Source of the DNA: an uncultured Paludibaculum sp. | GTDB taxonomy: Bacteria; Acidobacteriota; Terriglobia; Bryobacterales; Bryobacteraceae | DNA: 64,000 bases | Assembly: GCF_963665245.1 (NCBI RefSeq) | Contig: NZ_OY762267.1 | Location: 3,692,001-3,756,000 of the forward strand | Direction of reading: 5' to 3' | Shown here: one piece after another, positions 54,175 to 63,605 of the stretch | Numbering within the stretch: position 1 is the first letter of the stretch | Layout of the letters: each line of letters opens with the position of its first letter | Translations under genes and position numbers: made by a program | Notes under the pieces: generated by a model | What the model was told of the DNA's origin: nothing | Databases searched by the model: none | The model's input: the letters and a program-made list of their open reading frames with translations, nothing else

Positions 54175-54582
54175 TCAGACTCGGCGCTTCTTGGGCGGGC
54201 GGCAGCCGTTGTGTGGGATCGGGGTCGTGTCGCGGATGGTCCGGACTTCGATGCCGGCGGTCGCCAGGGCGCGAATCGCGGACTCACGGCCGGAGCCGGG
54301 CCCTGCAACGCGCACTTCCACCTGACGAAGACCGCTTTCCTTGGCCTTGTTGGCGGCCGTAAGCGATGCCTGCTGAGCGGCAAAGGGCGTGCCTTTGCGC
54401 GAACCACGGAATCCGAGGGAACCGGAGCTGGACCAAGCCAGAGTGTTGCCGATCGGATCGGTGAAGGTGACGATGGTGTTGTTGAACGTCGCCTGGATGT
54501 GGCAGAAGCCCACCGGTACGTTCTTCTTCTCCTTCTTTTTGAAGGACTTCTTCTTGCTGGCCTTGGGTTGCTGTTTCGCCAT
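54175..54582 (-). CDS. rpsK: 30S ribosomal protein S11
   Basis: A 135-residue S11. A basic N-terminal tail ([20 protein letters not shown]) precedes the fold: [34 protein letters not shown], and the C-terminal [20 protein letters not shown]-type segment. Part of the rpsM-rpsK pair in the alpha operon. Forms the platform of the 30S subunit. Confidence 0.97.
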   Translation of the reverse strand: MAKQQPKASKKKSFKKKEKKNVPVGFCHIQATFNNTIVTFTDPIGNTLAWSSSGSLGFRGSRKGTPFAAQQASLTAANKAKESGLRQVEVRVAGPGSGRESAIRALATAGIEVRTIRDTTPIPHNGCRPPKKRRV

Positions 54583-54613
54583 CTTGAACGTCCACTCCTA
54601 CGCGGGCTTGCGC

Positions 54614-54997
54614 TTACTTCACTCCGGCTTTCTTCTTGTTGGCCACGGTACCGCGGCGCGGACCCTTCCGAGTCCTGGCGTTCGTGTGGCTGCGTTGACC
54701 GCGGACCGGCAGGCTGCGACGGTGACGGAGTCCTCGATAGGAACCCATCTCGATGAGCCGCTTGATGTTCATCGAAATCTCCTTGCGGAGATCGCCTTCC
54801 ACGGCCCCTTCGTCTTCCAGAATCTGACGGACGCGGGCTACTTCCTCTTCAGTCAGATCGGCAATCTTCTTGTTCGGGTCGATTTGAGCCCGGTGCAGGA
54901 TCGACTTCGCACGGGTGCGTCCGATCCCATAAATGTAAGTAAGACCAATTTCAGCCCGCTTGCGAGCCGGCAGATCCACACCTGCGATACGCGCCAT
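54614..54997 (-). CDS. rpsM: 30S ribosomal protein S13
   Basis: A 127-residue S13 at the head of the 30S subunit. [20 protein letters not shown] and [14 protein letters not shown] begin the fold; the basic tail with [19 protein letters not shown] contacts the P-site tRNA. Located between rpmJ (20 bp upstream) and rpsK (31 bp downstream), as in most bacteria. Confidence 0.97.
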   Translation of the reverse strand: MARIAGVDLPARKRAEIGLTYIYGIGRTRAKSILHRAQIDPNKKIADLTEEEVARVRQILEDEGAVEGDLRKEISMNIKRLIEMGSYRGLRHRRSLPVRGQRSHTNARTRKGPRRGTVANKKKAGVK

Positions 54998-55017
54998 AGC
55001 TTTCCTCGATTCTCCTA

Positions 55018-55131
55018 CTAGCCCTGCCGCTGCTTATGCTTGGGGTTCGTGCAGATCACTCGCACCACACCTTCGCGGTTGATAATCTTGCACTTATCGC
55101 ACATTTTCTTGACCGACGCCCGAACTTTCAT
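55018..55131 (-). CDS. rpmJ: 50S ribosomal protein L36
   Basis: A 37-residue protein found by reading the minus strand between infA and rps[21 protein letters not shown] is followed by [18 protein letters not shown]11, C14, C27 and H32 form the zinc site, so this is the zinc-binding (C+) type of L36. Stop TAG at 55018-55020. Its stop is 20 bp before rpsM. Confidence 0.97.
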   Translation of the reverse strand: MKVRASVKKMCDKCKIINREGVVRVICTNPKHKQRQG

Positions 55132-55143
55132 CGCGTGCCTCTT

Positions 55144-55386
55144 CTAGTCGTTCTTTAAAACTTTCACGATCCGCCCCCGGTTCGGGTCGGCGGCAGTCAA
55201 TTCCACCTCGACTCGATCCCGCAGCCGGAGCCGCACAAACCCACGCTGAACCGCCGCAGCCAGGTGGGCAACCACCCTCCGGCGATCCGCCAGTTCCACC
55301 AGAAAAGTGGACGCCGGCAAAATCTCCACCACTTCACCGCTGGCACCGGGCCCGCGGTCCGACTTCACGGCCGGGTCAGAACCCAT
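55144..55386 (-). CDS. infA: divergent translation initiation factor IF-1
   Basis: An 80-residue S1-like OB-fold protein in the canonical map-infA-rpmJ place. The segment GEVVEILPASTFLVELADRR keeps the IF-1 pattern, but the usual AHISGKMRMNFIRILPGD reads AHLAAAVQRGFVRLRLRD, losing conserved basic and Gly residues. The end RGRIVKVLKND is near-normal. The ATG at 55386 lies inside map (22-nt overlap); a GTG at 55368 would give 74 residues and a 4-nt overlap. Start uncertain. It may be functional IF-1 or a second copy with another canonical gene elsewhere. Confidence 0.8.
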   Translation of the reverse strand: MGSDPAVKSDRGPGASGEVVEILPASTFLVELADRRRVVAHLAAAVQRGFVRLRLRDRVEVELTAADPNRGRIVKVLKND

Positions 55387-56135
55387 GGGCCGTTGGCCGT
55401 AACCGCCACACTGTGCTCGAAGTGGGCCGCATTGCTGCCGTCCTTCGTAACAGCCGTCCAGCGGTCGGATAGAACCTTTGTTTCGGGCCGGCCCGCATTG
55501 ACCATCGGCTCGATGGCCAGCACCATGCCCTCTTTCAACCTCGGATTCTCGTTGCGGCGATCCACGTAGTTCGGGACCTGCGGCTCCTCGTGAAGCGCCG
55601 TCCCAATCCCATGGCCTACAAACTCGCGAACGATCGAAAACCCATTCGAAGTGACATGCCGCTCCACCGCGCTGCAGACATCAAACAGGCGATTGCCCGC
55701 TTTCATCTGCCCGATCGCCAACTGCAGCGACTCGTCGGTCACACGAAGCAACTTCTTCACTTCCTCGCTTACTTCACCCACCGGTACGGTCACCGCCGAG
55801 TCACCAAAGTAGCCTTCCAGGCAAACCCCGGTATCGATCGAGACGATGTCCCCCGACTTGAGCACGCGCTTGGCCGACGGCATCCCGTGAACCACTTCGT
55901 CATTCACCGAAGTGCACAGGACAAAGGGGTACTTGCTCCCCGCCGCCGGCACATAATAACCCTTGAAGGCCGGCTTCGCGCCCGCATCCTTCATCATCTT
56001 CTCGGCCACAACTTCCATCTCGTGGGTGGAGACACCCACTTGAGCCATGCTGGACACCTTCTGGAGGATCGCGTGCACCAGCAAGCCTGCACGCCGCATC
56101 TTTTCAAGTTCCGCCGGGCTTTTCCGGATAATCAT
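55365..56135 (-). CDS. map: type I methionine aminopeptidase
   Basis: A 256-residue metallopeptidase removing the initiator methionine. Start 56135 (MIIRKSPAELEKMRRAGLL) overlaps the adk stop (ATGA) by 4 nt; seven earlier codons are ignored. The five metal ligands are visible: VSIDTGVCLEGYFGDSAVT (two Asp), VGHGIGTALHEEPQVPNY (His), GMVLAIEPM (Glu) and FEHSVAV (Glu). Overlaps infA at the 3 prime end. Confidence 0.96.
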   Translation of the reverse strand: MIIRKSPAELEKMRRAGLLVHAILQKVSSMAQVGVSTHEMEVVAEKMMKDAGAKPAFKGYYVPAAGSKYPFVLCTSVNDEVVHGMPSAKRVLKSGDIVSIDTGVCLEGYFGDSAVTVPVGEVSEEVKKLLRVTDESLQLAIGQMKAGNRLFDVCSAVERHVTSNGFSIVREFVGHGIGTALHEEPQVPNYVDRRNENPRLKEGMVLAIEPMVNAGRPETKVLSDRWTAVTKDGSNAAHFEHSVAVTANGPWVLTRP

Positions 56136-56809
56136 TCCACGCTCAATACCGCACACACCGCCGCGAGGATCACTTGCGGATTACCAACCATCCCATCCAC
56201 CTCATGGAATGCATCGCCAGAGGCGGCGAAATACTCCAGCAAGGGCCGGGTCTGGCGGTCGTAAGCTTCCAACCGCTCACGGATCACGCTTTCCCTGTCG
56301 TCGTCACGTACAACCAACCGGCTGCCCTCGTTGTCGCAGGTGTCGGGTAACTTAGGCGGGTGCGATGTGAGACTGTACAGTGCACCGCAGACAGGACACT
56401 GCCTACGGCCCGCTATACGCGCGATGATCCTATTGTAATCCACTTTCAAGTGGATCACCACCGGCTCGAACCCGCGCGCCCGCAATTCACTATCCAAAAC
56501 CTCGGCCTGCTGTATTGTGCGGGGGTATCCATCGAGGATGAACCCACCACCACAGTCCGGCAACGAGATGCGATCGTTGACCAACCGGTTCACTACTTCA
56601 TCCGGAACCAAACGGCCAGCCTGCATCAGGTCCTTAACCTGCAACCCGAGCGGATCACCGGTAGCGATCCGTTCACGTAGCATATCTCCCGTGGAGATAT
56701 GAGGAACTGCAAGACGTTCCTTAAGAAGAGCCGCCTGGGTCCCCTTGCCCGACCCAGGAGGTCCAAACAAGATGAGAGCCTTTGGGAGTTTGTCGCCCGC
56801 TTGCCGCAT
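56132..56809 (-). CDS. adk: adenylate kinase with zinc-type lid
   Basis: A 225-residue enzyme balancing AMP, ADP and ATP. ATG 56809 follows AAGGTG. The P-loop GPPGSGKGTQAAL and the AMP part DGYPRTIQQAEVLD are normal. The LID domain carries CPVCGALYS and a third Cys/Asp pair (TCDNEG), a C-x2-C...C-x2-D zinc site of the long-type adenylate kinases. secY lies 72 bp upstream and map overlaps by 4 nt, the usual order in this operon. Confidence 0.96.
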   Translation of the reverse strand: MRQAGDKLPKALILFGPPGSGKGTQAALLKERLAVPHISTGDMLRERIATGDPLGLQVKDLMQAGRLVPDEVVNRLVNDRISLPDCGGGFILDGYPRTIQQAEVLDSELRARGFEPVVIHLKVDYNRIIARIAGRRQCPVCGALYSLTSHPPKLPDTCDNEGSRLVVRDDDRESVIRERLEAYDRQTRPLLEYFAASGDAFHEVDGMVGNPQVILAAVCAVLSVE

Positions 56810-56881
56810 AAGCACCTTATTGCTCAACGCCTCGGCGGGCGCTCTCCTCGGACAGGGAGGAGCCCGAAACAAATTCCCTCA

Positions 56882-58285
56882 TTACATTCCGCTGCGCCGG
56901 CCACGGATGCGGCCCGCGCGGGGGGTAAACCCTTCATAGTGGCGCATGATCAACTGCGCCTCTACCTGATTGACCGTGTCCATGGCCACGCCGACCACGA
57001 TCAGCAGCGATGTGCCGCCGAAAACGAAGGTCACGCCGAGTCCGTCCAGCAGCCATCGCGGGAAATTGAGGTCAATCCAATTCCCGAGAATGGCAGGGGG
57101 CAGGTGCTGCAACTTGATGCCGCCGATCATCAATTCGGGGATGAGCGACAGGATCGCAAGGTACAGGCCGCCGACCACGGTGATCCGCGTCAGAATCTTG
57201 TTCATATAGTCAGCAGTGTTCTTACCCGGCCGGATGCCCGGGATGAAGCCGCCGTACTTACGCATGTTGTCGGCTGCTTCGTTGGGGTTGAAGATGATGC
57301 TGACGTAGAAGAACGAGAAGAAGATGATCAGTGTGACAAACAGGATGATGTACATCGGCTCGCCGCTGCGGATGGAGCCGAGGAACCCGGACAGCCACTT
57401 ATTGTTGGCAATGAACGGGATGTTCAACATCGTCAGAGGGAAGGCCAGCAGCGAACTGGCAAAGATGACGGGGATCACGCCGCCCGCGTTCACCTTGAGA
57501 GGGAGGTGCGTCGACTGGCCGCCCATCATGCGGCGCCCGACGACACGCTTTGCGTACTGAACAGGAATTCGCCGTTCCCCACGTTCGACAAGGACGATGA
57601 AGGCGACAACGCCGACCATCATGATAAGAATGATCAGGAGCTGTAGCGGGGGCCAGTTATTGGTGACAAACGTGTTCTGGTAGATGTTGCCGATGGCGGC
57701 CGGCAAGCCGGCCACGATGCCGGCGAAGATGATGAGCGACATGCCGTTGCCGACTCCGCGCTCAGTGATCTGCTCGCCCAGCCACATGATGAACGCCGTG
57801 CCGGTGGTCAGGGTCAGCATCGTCATCGCGATGAAACCAAAACCGGGATTCACGACGAAGTTGCCTTGGCGCTGGAGCGCGGTGGCAATGAACAGGGACT
57901 GCATCAGGCCCAGGCCGACCGTCAGGTAGCGGGTCCACTGCGTAATCTTGCGGCGGCCCAACTCGCCTTCCTTCTGGAGCTTTTCCAGAGTAGGCACAAC
58001 GATCGTCAACAGTTGTAGAACGATTGACGACGTGATGTACGGCATGATGCCGAGCGCGAAGACCGTCAGCTTGCGGAACTGACCGCCGGAGAACAGATCC
58101 AGGAATCCGAAGAGAGTCCCCTGATTGCGCCGAAAGAACTCCTCGAACTTGATCGCGTCCACGCCTGGGATCGGGATCGCCGCTCCCAACCGATAGACAG
58201 CGAGCAGGCCTAGAGTGAACAGCACACGGTTCCGCAGATCCGGTACCCGGAATATGTTGGCCAGAGCTTCGAAAAACTTTTGCAT
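56882..58285 (-). CDS. secY: Sec translocon channel subunit SecY
   Basis: A 467-residue membrane protein with ten transmembrane segments. It opens MQKFFEALANIFRVPDLRNR and shows AIPIPGVDAIKFEEFF after helix 1, GIMPYITSSIVLQLLT (plug/pore), and the cytoplasmic loops GERRIPVQYAKRVVGRRMMG and PNEAADNMRKYGGFIPGIRP. It forms the protein-export pore with SecE and SecG, and both Oar-type receptors need it for export. Confidence 0.98.
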   Translation of the reverse strand: MQKFFEALANIFRVPDLRNRVLFTLGLLAVYRLGAAIPIPGVDAIKFEEFFRRNQGTLFGFLDLFSGGQFRKLTVFALGIMPYITSSIVLQLLTIVVPTLEKLQKEGELGRRKITQWTRYLTVGLGLMQSLFIATALQRQGNFVVNPGFGFIAMTMLTLTTGTAFIMWLGEQITERGVGNGMSLIIFAGIVAGLPAAIGNIYQNTFVTNNWPPLQLLIILIMMVGVVAFIVLVERGERRIPVQYAKRVVGRRMMGGQSTHLPLKVNAGGVIPVIFASSLLAFPLTMLNIPFIANNKWLSGFLGSIRSGEPMYIILFVTLIIFFSFFYVSIIFNPNEAADNMRKYGGFIPGIRPGKNTADYMNKILTRITVVGGLYLAILSLIPELMIGGIKLQHLPPAILGNWIDLNFPRWLLDGLGVTFVFGGTSLLIVVGVAMDTVNQVEAQLIMRHYEGFTPRAGRIRGRRSGM

Positions 58286-58347
58286 GGGCTGCCTTGCTGA
58301 TGCGAATGCGCCGCCATGCTCCCGGCACGCGGCGCTTCCCGAAAAGA

Positions 58348-58821
58348 CTACTTAGCGGGCTTTTCCTGCCGGACCTTGGGTGGGATCACGGTTACCGTGC
58401 CACCCGCGGCCTTGATCTTCTCCTGAGCTGCCTCGGAGAACAGGTGGGCTTCGACGGTGATGGCGCGCTTCAATTCCCCATTCGCCAGCACCTTTAGTCC
58501 GTCGCCGAGCTTCTTGATGATGCCGGACGCTTTCAGACTTGCGGGTGTGAACGTGTCGCCTTCCAACTTCTCGAGGGTTCCGACGTTGATGACGGCGAAA
58601 TCCTTCTTAAAGATGGCATTGGAGAAGCCACGCTTGGGAAGGCGGCGGTGCAGCGGCATCTGGCCGCCTTCAAACCCGCGCATCTTCGAATAGCCGCTGA
58701 TGGACTTGGCGCCTTTGGCGCCGCGGCCGGAATACTTACCGCGGCCAGTACCCATACCGCGGCCGACGCGGCGCTGGGTCTTGACTTGCCCCTTTGGCGG
58801 TTTAACTTCGCTGAGGTTCAT
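58348..58821 (-). CDS. rplO: 50S ribosomal protein L15
   Basis: A 157-residue L15. The Gly-rich basic N terminus (VGRGMGTGRGKYSGRGAKGA) and the family signature GGQMPLHRRLPKRGFSN are present; the globular domain carries VEAHLFSEAAQEKIKAAGGT. It lies 15 bp after rpmD and 62 bp before secY in the spc operon. Confidence 0.97.
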   Translation of the reverse strand: MNLSEVKPPKGQVKTQRRVGRGMGTGRGKYSGRGAKGAKSISGYSKMRGFEGGQMPLHRRLPKRGFSNAIFKKDFAVINVGTLEKLEGDTFTPASLKASGIIKKLGDGLKVLANGELKRAITVEAHLFSEAAQEKIKAAGGTVTVIPPKVRQEKPAK

Positions 58822-58836
58822 GGCAATCCTATTCTC

Positions 58837-59019
58837 TTACTCGGTGACGATCTTCAGCAGATGGGGCACTTTGACCGCCATACCGCGGAAGCTCGGCGTA
58901 TCCGGCTTCTCAACCACCTGGTTGATCTTGTGCAGCCCAATGGCCCGTACAATTTTCTTGTGTTTTTCGGGGCTTCCGATCGGGCTGGAAATCAGCTTGA
59001 TCTTGATTGTGGCCGCCAT
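58837..59019 (-). CDS. rpmD: 50S ribosomal protein L30
   Basis: A 60-residue L30. The start 59019 (MAATIKIKLISSPIGSPEKH) is chosen over an earlier in-frame start because the 18 codons before it lie in rpsE. The fold VRAIGLHKINQVVEKPDTPS is typical. One nucleotide separates it from rpsE. Confidence 0.95.
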   Translation of the reverse strand: MAATIKIKLISSPIGSPEKHKKIVRAIGLHKINQVVEKPDTPSFRGMAVKVPHLLKIVTE

Positions 59020-59020
59020 A

Positions 59021-59533
59021 TTACAGGTTCTCCACAGCCAACCCGCGCAGGTCAGCGACCACCGTCTTGTCACGGAGTTGGTCGAGAGCAGCGATGGTCG
59101 CTTTCACAACGTTGTGCGGGTTGTGCGTACCCAGAGACTTCGTGAGCACATTGTGAATCCCGGCCGCCTGGATGACCGCGCGGACAGGTCCGCCCGCGAT
59201 GACACCAGTACCCTCGGGAGCCGGCTTCAGCAGAACGGCGCCAGCGCCGAACTTGCCCAGCACAACGTGAGGAATGCTGCTGCCAACCGTGTTCACATGG
59301 TGCAGATTCTTCTTGGCCGCCTCGATACCCTTTTTGATGGCCGAAGGAACTTCCTTCGCTTTGCCGGTACCAAATCCCACCACGCGCTGGTCCGGATCGC
59401 CCACCACCACCAAGGCTGAGAAGCTGAGATTCTTACCGCCCTTGACCACTTTGGTCACGCGGTTGATGCTGACAACCTGTTCTTTCAGGTTGAAGGCCTT
59501 CGGATCGATTTTCTTCACAGGAACGGCTGCCAT
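59021..59533 (-). CDS. rpsE: 30S ribosomal protein S5
   Basis: A 170-residue S5. The double-stranded RNA-binding-like half ([20 protein letters not shown]) and the second half ([20 protein letters not shown]) are complete. It is needed for decoding accuracy at the 30S entry channel. Two nucleotides before it ends rplR. Confidence 0.97.
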   Translation of the reverse strand: MAAVPVKKIDPKAFNLKEQVVSINRVTKVVKGGKNLSFSALVVVGDPDQRVVGFGTGKAKEVPSAIKKGIEAAKKNLHHVNTVGSSIPHVVLGKFGAGAVLLKPAPEGTGVIAGGPVRAVIQAAGIHNVLTKSLGTHNPHNVVKATIAALDQLRDKTVVADLRGLAVENL

Positions 59534-59535
59534 GG

Positions 59536-59895
59536 TTAGAACTCCAGTCCGGCTTCCCGGGCAGCATCGGCGAGAGCCTTGATGCGCCCGTGGTACAGAT
59601 AACCGCCGCGGTCGAAGACCACTTTGTTGACGCCTTGTGCCTTGGCGCGCTCTGCGACGAGCTTACCAATTTCCTTGGCTCCAGCGAGGTTGCCGCCCGT
59701 TGCGGTGGCGTTCGCTTCGGCGCTGGAGGCCGAGACGATCGTGCGGCCCGCGCGGTCGTCGATTACCTGCGCGTAGATGTTTTTGATGCTGCGGAATACC
59801 GCCAGGCGGGGCCGCTCCTGCGTACCCTTCACCCTCTCGCGGATCCGGACGTGAATCCGTCGGCGACGCGAATCTTTATCGATGGAGCGCTTCAT
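59536..59895 (-). CDS. rplR: 50S ribosomal protein L18
   Basis: A 119-residue L18 binding 5S rRNA. The basic start [20 protein letters not shown] and the core [20 protein letters not shown] with [20 protein letters not shown] are characteristic. It lies 20 bp after rplF and 2 bp before rpsE. Confidence 0.97.
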   Translation of the reverse strand: MKRSIDKDSRRRRIHVRIRERVKGTQERPRLAVFRSIKNIYAQVIDDRAGRTIVSASSAEANATATGGNLAGAKEIGKLVAERAKAQGVNKVVFDRGGYLYHGRIKALADAAREAGLEF

Positions 59896-59915
59896 TTCTC
59901 AATACCCTCCCGCGA

Positions 59916-60452
59916 CTACTTTCCGCCCGCGCCGGTCTTGCCGACCTTCTTGCGTACGGTCTCACCTGTATAGCGGATGCCCTTCTGCTTGTAGGGCTCC
60001 GGCGGACGCAGCGCGCGGATGTTGGCAGCCACCTGGCCCAGCGCCTGCTTATCGATGCTGGTCAGCACCAGGTGCGTGTTCTTGTCCACTTTGCAGTCGA
60101 TGCCGGGCGGCAGCAGGAACTCGATCGTGTGCGAATAGCCCAGCACAAACACAATCACATTGCCCTTGACCTCGGCGCGATAGCCGATGCCGACGATGTC
60201 CAATTCGCGGGTAAATCCCGCGCTGACGCCTACTACGGCATTGGAAGCCAGCGCGCGCGTTAAACCATGCAGAGCCGCGTATTGATCGCCATCCCGCTTG
60301 ACGTCGAGCACCGCATCGTTCTTCTCGATGCGCACGCCGTGCGGAATCGGCACCGTCAGCTTGCCCTTAGGACCTTCCACCTTCATCTCGTCGCCCAGCA
60401 TCACTTTGACGCCGACCGGCAGCGGGATAGGTTTTTTACCAACTCGTGACAT
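59916..60452 (-). CDS. rplF: 50S ribosomal protein L6
   Basis: A 178-residue L6. It opens [20 protein letters not shown] and contains the duplicated fold with [20 protein letters not shown] and the C-terminal signature [20 protein letters not shown]. Near the GTPase-associated centre of the 50S subunit. Confidence 0.97.
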   Translation of the reverse strand: MSRVGKKPIPLPVGVKVMLGDEMKVEGPKGKLTVPIPHGVRIEKNDAVLDVKRDGDQYAALHGLTRALASNAVVGVSAGFTRELDIVGIGYRAEVKGNVIVFVLGYSHTIEFLLPPGIDCKVDKNTHLVLTSIDKQALGQVAANIRALRPPEPYKQKGIRYTGETVRKKVGKTGAGGK

Positions 60453-60517
60453 TCCTTAACTCCAGTCCGCTTTCCAGGAAACCTGTGGATTTCCAGACTT
60501 GAATAAATCCAGCCGGT

Positions 60518-60913
60518 CTAGTAGACCTGGCAGAGAATCTCGCCGCCAACGCCTTCCTTGCGCGCAGCCTTACCCGTTAGCAGGCCTTTCGGTGTGGTCA
60601 GGATATTGATACCCAACCCACCGAGCACCTTCGGGATTTCGTCGCTGCCCACGTACACACGGCAACCGGGGCGCGAAACGCGCTCGATGATCGAAATCAC
60701 CGGCTGATTGGCCGGGGTGTACTTGAGGTAGACGCGGATGGCTTTGTGATTGCCTTCGTCCACAATCTTGTAGTTCAGGATGTAGCCTTCATCCTTCAGA
60801 ATGCGGGCAATCTCGGTCTTCAGCTTCGAGGCCGGCACATCCACCTTGGGGAACTTGGCCTTCATGCCGTTCCGGATGCGCGTGAGCATGTCGGCGATGG
60901 GATCGGAAACCAT
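60518..60913 (-). CDS. rpsH: 30S ribosomal protein S8
   Basis: A 131-residue S8. MVSDPIADMLTRIRNGMKAK and the end GGEILCQVY frame the fold; ISIIERVSRPGCRVYVG is in the C-terminal half. S8 is the usual translational repressor of the spc operon, binding a site in the rplE-rplX mRNA region of E. coli. A 106-bp gap separates it from rpsN, longer than other gaps here. Confidence 0.97.
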   Translation of the reverse strand: MVSDPIADMLTRIRNGMKAKFPKVDVPASKLKTEIARILKDEGYILNYKIVDEGNHKAIRVYLKYTPANQPVISIIERVSRPGCRVYVGSDEIPKVLGGLGINILTTPKGLLTGKAARKEGVGGEILCQVY

Positions 60914-61019
60914 GACTTAAACTCTTCCTGTCGTCCTTGCTTGCTAATGCTTTCACTCCGGCGTGCTTTGGCGGGTTCTCTACCAGCCAGCTGCGCCGAT
61001 TGGAACCAACGGAGGGCGC

Positions 61020-61205
61020 CTACCAGCTCGACTTCGTCACGCCCGGGACTTCCCCGGCGAGCGAAAGCAGGCGGAAGCAAATGCGGCACAACTCGAACTT
61101 GCGCATGTAGCCCCGGGGCCGGCCGCAGCGCTTGCAGCGGTTGCGGTGCCGGATCGCAAACTTCGGCTTCTTGTTATCCTTGGCAATTTTCGCCGTCGTC
61201 GCCAT
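61020..61205 (-). CDS. rpsN: 30S ribosomal protein S14, zinc (type Z)
   Basis: A 61-residue S14. Zinc site [20 protein letters not shown] carries C-x2-C and C-x2-C pairs, so it is the short, zinc-binding type rather than the 100-residue zinc-free form. The family ends [13 protein letters not shown]. Placed between rplE and rpsH as expected. Confidence 0.97.
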   Translation of the reverse strand: MATTAKIAKDNKKPKFAIRHRNRCKRCGRPRGYMRKFELCRICFRLLSLAGEVPGVTKSSW

Positions 61206-61233
61206 TCTTAATCTAGCTCCTTCTTCGCCTGGC

Positions 61234-61785
61234 CTAGTTCTGCCGGAACGGCATCCCCAGCAACTTCAGCAGCGCCTGCGCCTCGGCATCGGTTTTGGCC
61301 GTCGTGGTGATGCAGACGTTCATGCCCTTGGTCTTTTCGACCTTGTTGTAGTCGATCTCAGGGAAGATCAACTGATCGCGGACGCCCAGCGTATAGTTGC
61401 CGCGCCCATCAAAACTCTTGGTCGACACACCACGGAAGTCGCGCACGCGGGGCAGCGCCACGTTCATCAAGCGGTCGAGGAACTCGTACATCCGGTCGCC
61501 GCGCAGCGTCACCATTGTGCCGATCGACATGCCCTCGCGCAACTTGAATGCGGCGATGGACTTGCGGGCCTTGGTGATCACGGGTTTCTGGCCGGTGACC
61601 GCACCCAGTTCGTTGACCGTACCATCAACCATCTTGGGGTTCTGCGTCGCTTCGCCCAGTCCGATATTGACGGTCACCTTCTCCAACTTCGGGACAGCCA
61701 TCGAATTGGAGTAGTTAAATTCCTTCGTCAAAGCCGGGACCACCGACTTCACATAAAGCTCTCTCAGTCGCGCCTTCGTTGCCAT
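61234..61785 (-). CDS. rplE: 50S ribosomal protein L5
   Basis: A 183-residue L5 binding 5S rRNA and the P-site tRNA. The fold shows [40 protein letters not shown], and the end [20 protein letters not shown]. It is followed by rpsN and preceded by rplX in the standard order. Confidence 0.97.
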   Translation of the reverse strand: MATKARLRELYVKSVVPALTKEFNYSNSMAVPKLEKVTVNIGLGEATQNPKMVDGTVNELGAVTGQKPVITKARKSIAAFKLREGMSIGTMVTLRGDRMYEFLDRLMNVALPRVRDFRGVSTKSFDGRGNYTLGVRDQLIFPEIDYNKVEKTKGMNVCITTTAKTDAEAQALLKLLGMPFRQN

Positions 61786-61817
61786 TGCTTAAAGCTTCCT
61801 CTCAGCGTTTCCTCGCC

Positions 61818-62195
61818 CTACTTTTTGTCGAGGGTCTCGCCGGTCTTGCGGGCGATGCGAATTCGACGGGTCTTGCCGCCGACGTTCTCAACCTTGACCC
61901 CGATGCGGGAGGTGTGCCCGTCGCTGGTCACAATCATCACGTTCGAAACGTGGATGGGGGCTTCCCGTTCAGCGATGCCACCCTTCACGCCCTGTGCCGG
62001 ATTCGGCTTCACGTGCTTCTTGGACATCTGCACGCCTTCCACCAGAATCCTGCCGGTCTCCCGGTTCACTTCCAGAACGCGGCCCACCTTGCCCTTGTCC
62101 TTGCCCGCAATCACCTTCACGGTGTCGTTCTTGCGGATGCGGATCTTTACGACTTCCTTCGGCTCGTTGTGCCGGTTAGCCAGTCTGCCCGCCAT
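61818..62195 (-). CDS. rplX: 50S ribosomal protein L24
   Basis: A 125-residue L24, the early assembly protein of the 50S subunit. The KOW motif is in NDTVKVIAGKDKGKVGRVLE. An N-terminal extension of about 18 residues (MAGRLANRHNEPKEVVKI) and a Lys-rich end make it longer than E. coli L24 (104). It lies 2 bp after rplN. Confidence 0.96.
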   Translation of the reverse strand: MAGRLANRHNEPKEVVKIRIRKNDTVKVIAGKDKGKVGRVLEVNRETGRILVEGVQMSKKHVKPNPAQGVKGGIAEREAPIHVSNVMIVTSDGHTSRIGVKVENVGGKTRRIRIARKTGETLDKK

Positions 62196-62197
62196 GG

Positions 62198-62566
62198 TTA
62201 AATTACCTCCGGAGCGAGCGACACAATCTTCATGAACTTCTTGTCGCGCAACTCACGCGCGACGGGACCGAACACGCGGGTGCCGACAGGCTCGCCGAGG
62301 TCGTTTACCAGCACGGCCGCGTTCGAATCGAAGCGAATATAGGTGCCGTCCTTGCGCCGAGTTTCCTTGCGCATGCGCACGATCACGCATCGGACGACCT
62401 TCCCCTTCTTGATGTTGGAGTCCGGGGCGGCCTCTTTAACAGCCGCGGTGATCACGTCACCCAGGCCCGCTTGCAGGCCCTTGTCGCCACCGCGGGGCAG
62501 AATGCAGCTCAGCCTACGGGCGCCGCTGTTGTCGGCCACCTCGAGGATTGTTCTCATTCCAATCAT
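62198..62566 (-). CDS. rplN: 50S ribosomal protein L14
   Basis: A 122-residue L14. It opens [20 protein letters not shown] and includes [20 protein letters not shown], matching the family closely. Normal length. Surface protein contacting L19 and the 30S bridge. Confidence 0.97.
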   Translation of the reverse strand: MIGMRTILEVADNSGARRLSCILPRGGDKGLQAGLGDVITAAVKEAAPDSNIKKGKVVRCVIVRMRKETRRKDGTYIRFDSNAAVLVNDLGEPVGTRVFGPVARELRDKKFMKIVSLAPEVI

Positions 62567-62609
62567 GGCAGTATCCTCGTTTCCCTAATAAAACCTTGGC
62601 GGCCTGCGG

Positions 62610-62900
62610 CTACTCCGACAGTCCCGCGACACTGGTGTCCACCGCACGGCGAACCACTTCGCCCAGCGTCCAGCGCTTCAACTTGCTCAACGGCCGGCTT
62701 TCGATGATGCGCACCACGTCGCCCACCTTCGCTGTTCCGTCTTCGTCATGCGCGTAGAACTTATTGCGCTTTGACACAATTCGCTTGTACAGAGGGTGCG
62801 GCACGCGTCGCGTCACCTGCACCACGATGGTCTTGGCCATCTTGGTCGAAACGACCTCGCCTACCTTCTCGTTCTTATGGTTGGCTTGCACTTCGGCCAT
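62610..62900 (-). CDS. rpsQ: 30S ribosomal protein S17
   Basis: A 96-residue S17 with an OB fold. The core reads [20 protein letters not shown] and [21 protein letters not shown] start in [10 protein letters not shown] gives a short extra N terminus. It follows rpmC by 3 bp. Confidence 0.97.
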   Translation of the reverse strand: MAEVQANHKNEKVGEVVSTKMAKTIVVQVTRRVPHPLYKRIVSKRNKFYAHDEDGTAKVGDVVRIIESRPLSKLKRWTLGEVVRRAVDTSVAGLSE

Positions 62901-62903
62901 GAC

Positions 62904-63113
62904 TTACTTCGCCTCCCCGGCGGCTTTCAGTTGGCGCTGGCGCTGCACCGTGTAGATCCGCGCCCGGTCCTTCTTCAGCTCGCGGTACTTCTTCAGGCCT
63001 TCCATCTGTCCCATGGACATCTGGAACTTGAGCCGGAAGAGCTGCTCTTCCATTTCCTTGACCTTGACGGCCAATTCCTTTTCGTCGAGTTCCCGAATCT
63101 TTTCCGCTGTCAT
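62904..63113 (-). CDS. rpmC: 50S ribosomal protein L29
   Basis: A 69-residue L29, a helical hairpin at the polypeptide exit. MTAEKIRELDEKELAVKVKE and the second helix with LKKYRELKKDRARIYTVQ match. It docks trigger factor, whose gene is also in this window. Gap to rplP is 39 bp. Confidence 0.96.
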   Translation of the reverse strand: MTAEKIRELDEKELAVKVKEMEEQLFRLKFQMSMGQMEGLKKYRELKKDRARIYTVQRQRQLKAAGEAK

Positions 63114-63152
63114 AGCGATAGTTCCTTGTTCCGGCTTAGCCTTTCACCCGGA

Positions 63153-63572
63153 TTAACCAACCGTGTCCTCGCGGGTAATCAGCTTTGTGCGGATGGGCAG
63201 CTTCATCGCCGCAAGACGCATCGCCTCGGCCGCTAGCTCCTGCGAAACGCCTTCCATCTCGAACATGATTTTTCCAGGGCGAACGACGCAAACCCACTGT
63301 TCCGGCGCGCCCTTGCCCTTACCCATACGCGTTTCAGCGGGCTTCTTCGTGATCGGCTTGTCCGGGAAGAGGCGAATCCACACCTTGCCTCCACGCTTGA
63401 TGAAGCGTGTCATTGCAATACGCGCCGCTTCAATCTGCCGGTCCGTTACCCAGCCCACCGCCATGGCCTTCAGGCCGAAATCGCCGAATGACAGCGTTGA
63501 GCCGCGCCACGCCTTGCCGGCGCGACGGCCGCGCTGCTGTTTCCTGTACTTAACCTTCTTCGGCATCAACAT
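63153..63572 (-). CDS. rplP: 50S ribosomal protein L16
   Basis: A 139-residue L16. It opens [20 protein letters not shown] and contains [20 protein letters not shown] with the family piece [20 protein letters not shown]. It lies near the A-site tRNA elbow. Gap to rpsC is 33 bp. Confidence 0.98.
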   Translation of the reverse strand: MLMPKKVKYRKQQRGRRAGKAWRGSTLSFGDFGLKAMAVGWVTDRQIEAARIAMTRFIKRGGKVWIRLFPDKPITKKPAETRMGKGKGAPEQWVCVVRPGKIMFEMEGVSQELAAEAMRLAAMKLPIRTKLITREDTVG

Positions 63573-63605
63573 GGGTCGTAATCTCCCTGACTAAACTCGT
63601 GTCCC

